A DNA stretch of 9,561 nucleotides from positions 1 through 9,561 of the forward strand of contig CAJAFJ010000107.1 of assembly GCA_903938955.1 (NCBI GenBank). Reading direction: 5' to 3'. A program made the translations under genes and the position numbers. The notes under the pieces were generated by a model. That model was not told the DNA's origin. It was given only the letters and a program-made list of their open reading frames with translations, and ran no database searches. Within the stretch, counting starts at the first letter, position 1, and each line of letters begins with the position of its first letter. Of the stretch, positions 7,360-9,561 are shown piece after piece. This stretch comes from an uncultured beta proteobacterium (GTDB taxonomy: Bacteria > Pseudomonadota > Gammaproteobacteria > Burkholderiales > Burkholderiaceae).

Positions 7360-7608
7360 ATGAAACGCATCATGAGTGTGTTGCCCAAGCAGCTGAAGTC
7401 GTGGCTTGGCCTGCCAGTCAAAGACGCTTCACCCGAGCGCCAGCGGGCGCTGGACCTGATCGCCGCCGTGGACGCGGGCGGCCTGCCGCTCAACCCGGCC
7501 CGCGTCAACGATATCGCCCGCCAGCTGGGGCTGGAGGTGTCGACCAAAGCGCCGGTGCAGGACACCATTGAGCGCATCCGGGCGGCGCTGGCTTACCCGC
7601 ATCTCTGA
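7360..7608 (+). CDS. Small hypothetical protein, 82 residues
   Basis: A small soluble, probably helical protein with no membrane segment. The N-terminus is basic (MKRIMSVLPKQLKSWLGL), followed by 'ERQRALDLIAAVDAGGLPLNP' and two likely helices, 'RVNDIARQLGLEV' and 'VQDTIERIRAAL'. The middle could form a small helix-turn-helix-like unit, but no named domain is recognised. ATG at 7360 was chosen because it gives a clean N-terminus; a second ATG at 7372 and upstream in-frame GTG starts exist, and no strong Shine-Dalgarno helps. The codon use matches the flanking genes, which supports a real gene. It lies 51 bases before the LysR-type regulator on the same strand and may share its transcript. Confidence 0.7.
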   Translation: MKRIMSVLPKQLKSWLGLPVKDASPERQRALDLIAAVDAGGLPLNPARVNDIARQLGLEVSTKAPVQDTIERIRAALAYPHL

Positions 7609-7659
7609 CGCGGCAGGCGGGCGGTGGCGCGTCAGCGTTGAGCGGCAGATAATCCCCCG

Positions 7660-8625
7660 ATGGAAACCAAATGGCTTGAAGATTTCGTCAGCTTGGCTGA
7701 AACCCGCAGTTTCAGCCGCTCGGCTCAGTTGCGTCACGTCACGCAGCCCGCGTTCTCGCGCCGCATCCAGTCGCTGGAAGGTTGGGCCGGCACCGATCTG
7801 GTGGACCGCAGCAGCTACCCGACCCGGCTGACGCCCGCGGGCGAGACGCTGTATGCCCAGTCGCTGGAGGTGTTGCAGGCGCTGCAAAGTGCCCGCGCCA
7901 TGATGCGGGGCCACTCCACCACCGGCAAGGATGTGATCGAGTTTGCCGTGCCGCACACGCTGGCGTTCACGTTTTTTCCGGCCTGGGTGTCGGCTTTGCG
8001 CGAGAAGTTCGGCCCCATCAAAAGCCGCCTGATTGCGCTCAATGTGCATGATGCCGTCATGCGGCTGGTGGAGGGCAGTTGTGACCTGCTGATTGCCTAC
8101 CACCACCCGTCGCAGCCCTACCAGCTGGACGCCGACCGCTACGAGATGGTGAGCCTGGGTGAAGAGGTGGTAGCGCCCTATGTCAAACCCGATGCGCTGG
8201 GCTTGCCGATGTTCCAGCTGCCGGGCAAGGCGGGGCAGCCTCTGCCGTACCTGGCTTATGCGCCGGGGGCGTACCTGGGGCAGATGGTGGAGCTGATCCT
8301 GAAACAATCCACCACCGCCATCCACTTTGACCGTGTGTACGAGACCGACATGGCCGAAGGCCTGAAGGCGATGGCACTGGAGGGGCACGGCATTGCGTTT
8401 TTGCCCTTCAGTGCCGTCAAGAAAGACCTGCGCGCCAAAAAGCTGGTGAGCGCGCTGCCGCCCGACATGAAAGCGCTGCAAATCACCATGGACGTCCGCG
8501 TCTACCGCGAGCGTCCCTCCGTCAAGGAAGCCGGCAAAACGGGTATCCATACCAACCGCAGCGCTGGCCCGGCGCCCAAACGCAGCGCACAAACGCTGTG
8601 GGACTATCTGGCCGCCCAGATTTGA
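7660..8625 (+). CDS. LysR-family transcriptional regulator, HypT/YjiE-like
   Basis: A DNA-binding regulator of 321 residues. The N-terminal winged helix-turn-helix (about 1-60) is typical: '[21 protein letters not shown]' followed by '[14 protein letters not shown]'. A linker helix (about 65-90) and a periplasmic-binding-protein-like effector domain (about 92-300) follow. The 'ETKWL..F' opening, 'QPAFSRRI' and '[11 protein letters not shown]' near residue 240 resemble E. coli HypT (YjiE), the hypochlorite-responsive LysR member, rather than the common catabolic activators. The C-terminal tail (about 288-321) is rich in Lys, Pro and Ser and somewhat longer than usual. The start is ATG 7660; no Shine-Dalgarno is visible, and a GATAAT sits seven bases before the ATG. 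It ends 13 bases before pyrC, so the two may be co-transcribed. The HypT assignment rests on remembered sequence similarity, and the true effector is unknown. Confidence 0.93.
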   Translation: METKWLEDFVSLAETRSFSRSAQLRHVTQPAFSRRIQSLEGWAGTDLVDRSSYPTRLTPAGETLYAQSLEVLQALQSARAMMRGHSTTGKDVIEFAVPHTLAFTFFPAWVSALREKFGPIKSRLIALNVHDAVMRLVEGSCDLLIAYHHPSQPYQLDADRYEMVSLGEEVVAPYVKPDALGLPMFQLPGKAGQPLPYLAYAPGAYLGQMVELILKQSTTAIHFDRVYETDMAEGLKAMALEGHGIAFLPFSAVKKDLRAKKLVSALPPDMKALQITMDVRVYRERPSVKEAGKTGIHTNRSAGPAPKRSAQTLWDYLAAQI

Positions 8626-8638
8626 GAAAATACACCCC

Positions 8639-9561
8639 ATGACTATCCAAGCCCTCACCCTGACCCGCCCCGATGACTGGCATTTGCATGTGCGTGATGG
8701 CGATGCGCTCCACACCGTGGTGCCGCACACCGCCGCCCAATTTGGCCGCGCCATCATCATGCCCAACCTGCGCCCCCCGGTCACCACGACTGAAGCCGCG
8801 CTGGCTTACAAAGCGCGCATCCAGGCCGCCGTGCCCGCTGGTGTGGCTTTTGAGCCGCTGATGACGCTCTACCTCACCGACTTGCTGCCAGCGCAGGAAA
8901 TCAAAAAAGCGCATGACGCCGGCGTGGTTGCCGTCAAGCTCTACCCGGCGGGCGCCACCACCACCAGCGATGCCGGTGTGACCGATCTGCGCAAGACCTA
9001 CGCCACGCTGGAGGCGATGCAGCGCGCTGGCATGCCGCTGTTGGTGCATGGCGAAGTGACCTCGCCCGAGATTGATCTGTTTGACCGCGAAGCCGTGTTC
9101 ATTGACACCCAGCTGATCCCGTTGCGCCGTGATTTCCCCGAGCTCAAAATTGTGTTCGAGCACATCACCACGCGCGAGGCCGCCCAGTACGTGGCCGAGG
9201 CCGACCGCTTTACGGCCGCCAGCCTCACCGCGCACCACTTGCTCTACAACCGCAACGCCATTTTCACGGGTGGTATTCGCCCGCATTACTACTGCCTGCC
9301 GGTGCTCAAACGCGAATCGCACCGTCTGGCCTTGGTGGCGGCAGCCACCAGTGGCTCGCCCAAGTTCTTTTTGGGCACGGACAGCGCCCCGCATCCGGCC
9401 CATCTGAAGGAGCATGCCAGTGGCTGCGCCGGTTGCTACACCGCGCACGCGGCCATGGAGTTGTATGCCGAGGCGTTCGATTCCGTCAATGCACTGGACC
9501 AGCTTGAAGGCTTTGCCAGCTTCCATGGCGCTGATTTTTACGGCCTGCCACGCAACACCGG
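8639..9561 (+). CDS. pyrC: Dihydroorotase, type II (3' end outside window)
   Basis: This cytosolic zinc enzyme catalyses the third step of pyrimidine synthesis, reversible closure of N-carbamoyl-L-aspartate to dihydroorotate. The frame starts at ATG 8639 and runs past the window end; 307 complete codons are visible of the roughly 345 usual for the single-domain bacterial enzyme. The metal and catalytic residues are all in place: the HLH pair H15 and H17 in 'WHLHVRDG', K100 (the carbamylated bridging lysine) in 'VAVKLYPAG', H137 in 'LLVHGE', H175 in 'FEHIT' and the catalytic D248 in 'LGTDSAPH'. '[14 protein letters not shown]' near 221-234 is also characteristic. No strong Shine-Dalgarno precedes it. 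It follows the LysR-type gene by 13 bases, so it probably depends at least partly on transcription through that gene. Confidence 0.97.
   Translation, partial: MTIQALTLTRPDDWHLHVRDGDALHTVVPHTAAQFGRAIIMPNLRPPVTTTEAALAYKARIQAAVPAGVAFEPLMTLYLTDLLPAQEIKKAHDAGVVAVKLYPAGATTTSDAGVTDLRKTYATLEAMQRAGMPLLVHGEVTSPEIDLFDREAVFIDTQLIPLRRDFPELKIVFEHITTREAAQYVAEADRFTAASLTAHHLLYNRNAIFTGGIRPHYYCLPVLKRESHRLALVAAATSGSPKFFLGTDSAPHPAHLKEHASGCAGCYTAHAAMELYAEAFDSVNALDQLEGFASFHGADFYGLPRNT

Noticed and set aside
7429..8787. Antisense frame of 452 codons across the small gene, regulator and pyrC start
   Set aside because: Spans three + strand genes, two with clear domains; composition typical of a mirror frame.
8522..9526. 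Antisense frame of 334 codons opposite pyrC
   Set aside because: The + strand has all dihydroorotase active-site residues; the antisense product is Gly/Arg/His-rich shadow.

Overview
This G+C-rich window, with its dense gene packing and strong GC bias at third codon positions, looks like a betaproteobacterial chromosome. The protein types (an Atm1-type exporter, a YciA thioesterase, a HypT-like LysR regulator and a type II dihydroorotase) suggest Comamonadaceae, for example near Rhodoferax or Polaromonas. That placement is inferred from protein resemblance recalled from memory, not from a search.

Left part (1-2904, + strand). The 3' end of a periplasmic sugar-type substrate-binding protein gene overlaps by 4 bases an 848-residue membrane protein with a periplasmic sensor region, HAMP, GGDEF and EAL domains. 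The pair looks like a two-gene sensory module in which a periplasmic binding protein may feed a ligand signal into cyclic-di-GMP turnover.

Middle part (2935-5306). A YciA-type acyl-CoA thioesterase (- strand) and an Atm1-type ABC exporter (+ strand) are divergently arranged. Their 95-base spacer contains a long imperfect hairpin.

Accessory-looking part (about 5307-7281). This holds a poorly coding stretch, a small reading frame interrupted by an amber codon, a pyridoxamine-phosphate-oxidase-fold flavoprotein gene with a good Shine-Dalgarno site and a rho-independent terminator. An unrecognised 264-residue protein follows on the - strand, with a possible small ORF just upstream of it. This is the least ordinary part of the window.

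Right part (7360-9561, + strand). A small 82-residue conserved-looking protein, a LysR-family regulator of the HypT/YjiE type and pyrC (dihydroorotase, cut by the window end) lie in tight succession and could be one transcription unit. All dihydroorotase catalytic residues visible in the fragment are present.

No tRNA, rRNA, CRISPR array, insertion sequence or prophage module was recognised. I found no clear, entirely new system. The strongest candidates for a second look are the binding-protein/GGDEF-EAL module, the amber-interrupted small ORF chain, the divergent-spacer hairpin and the 264-residue orphan protein.
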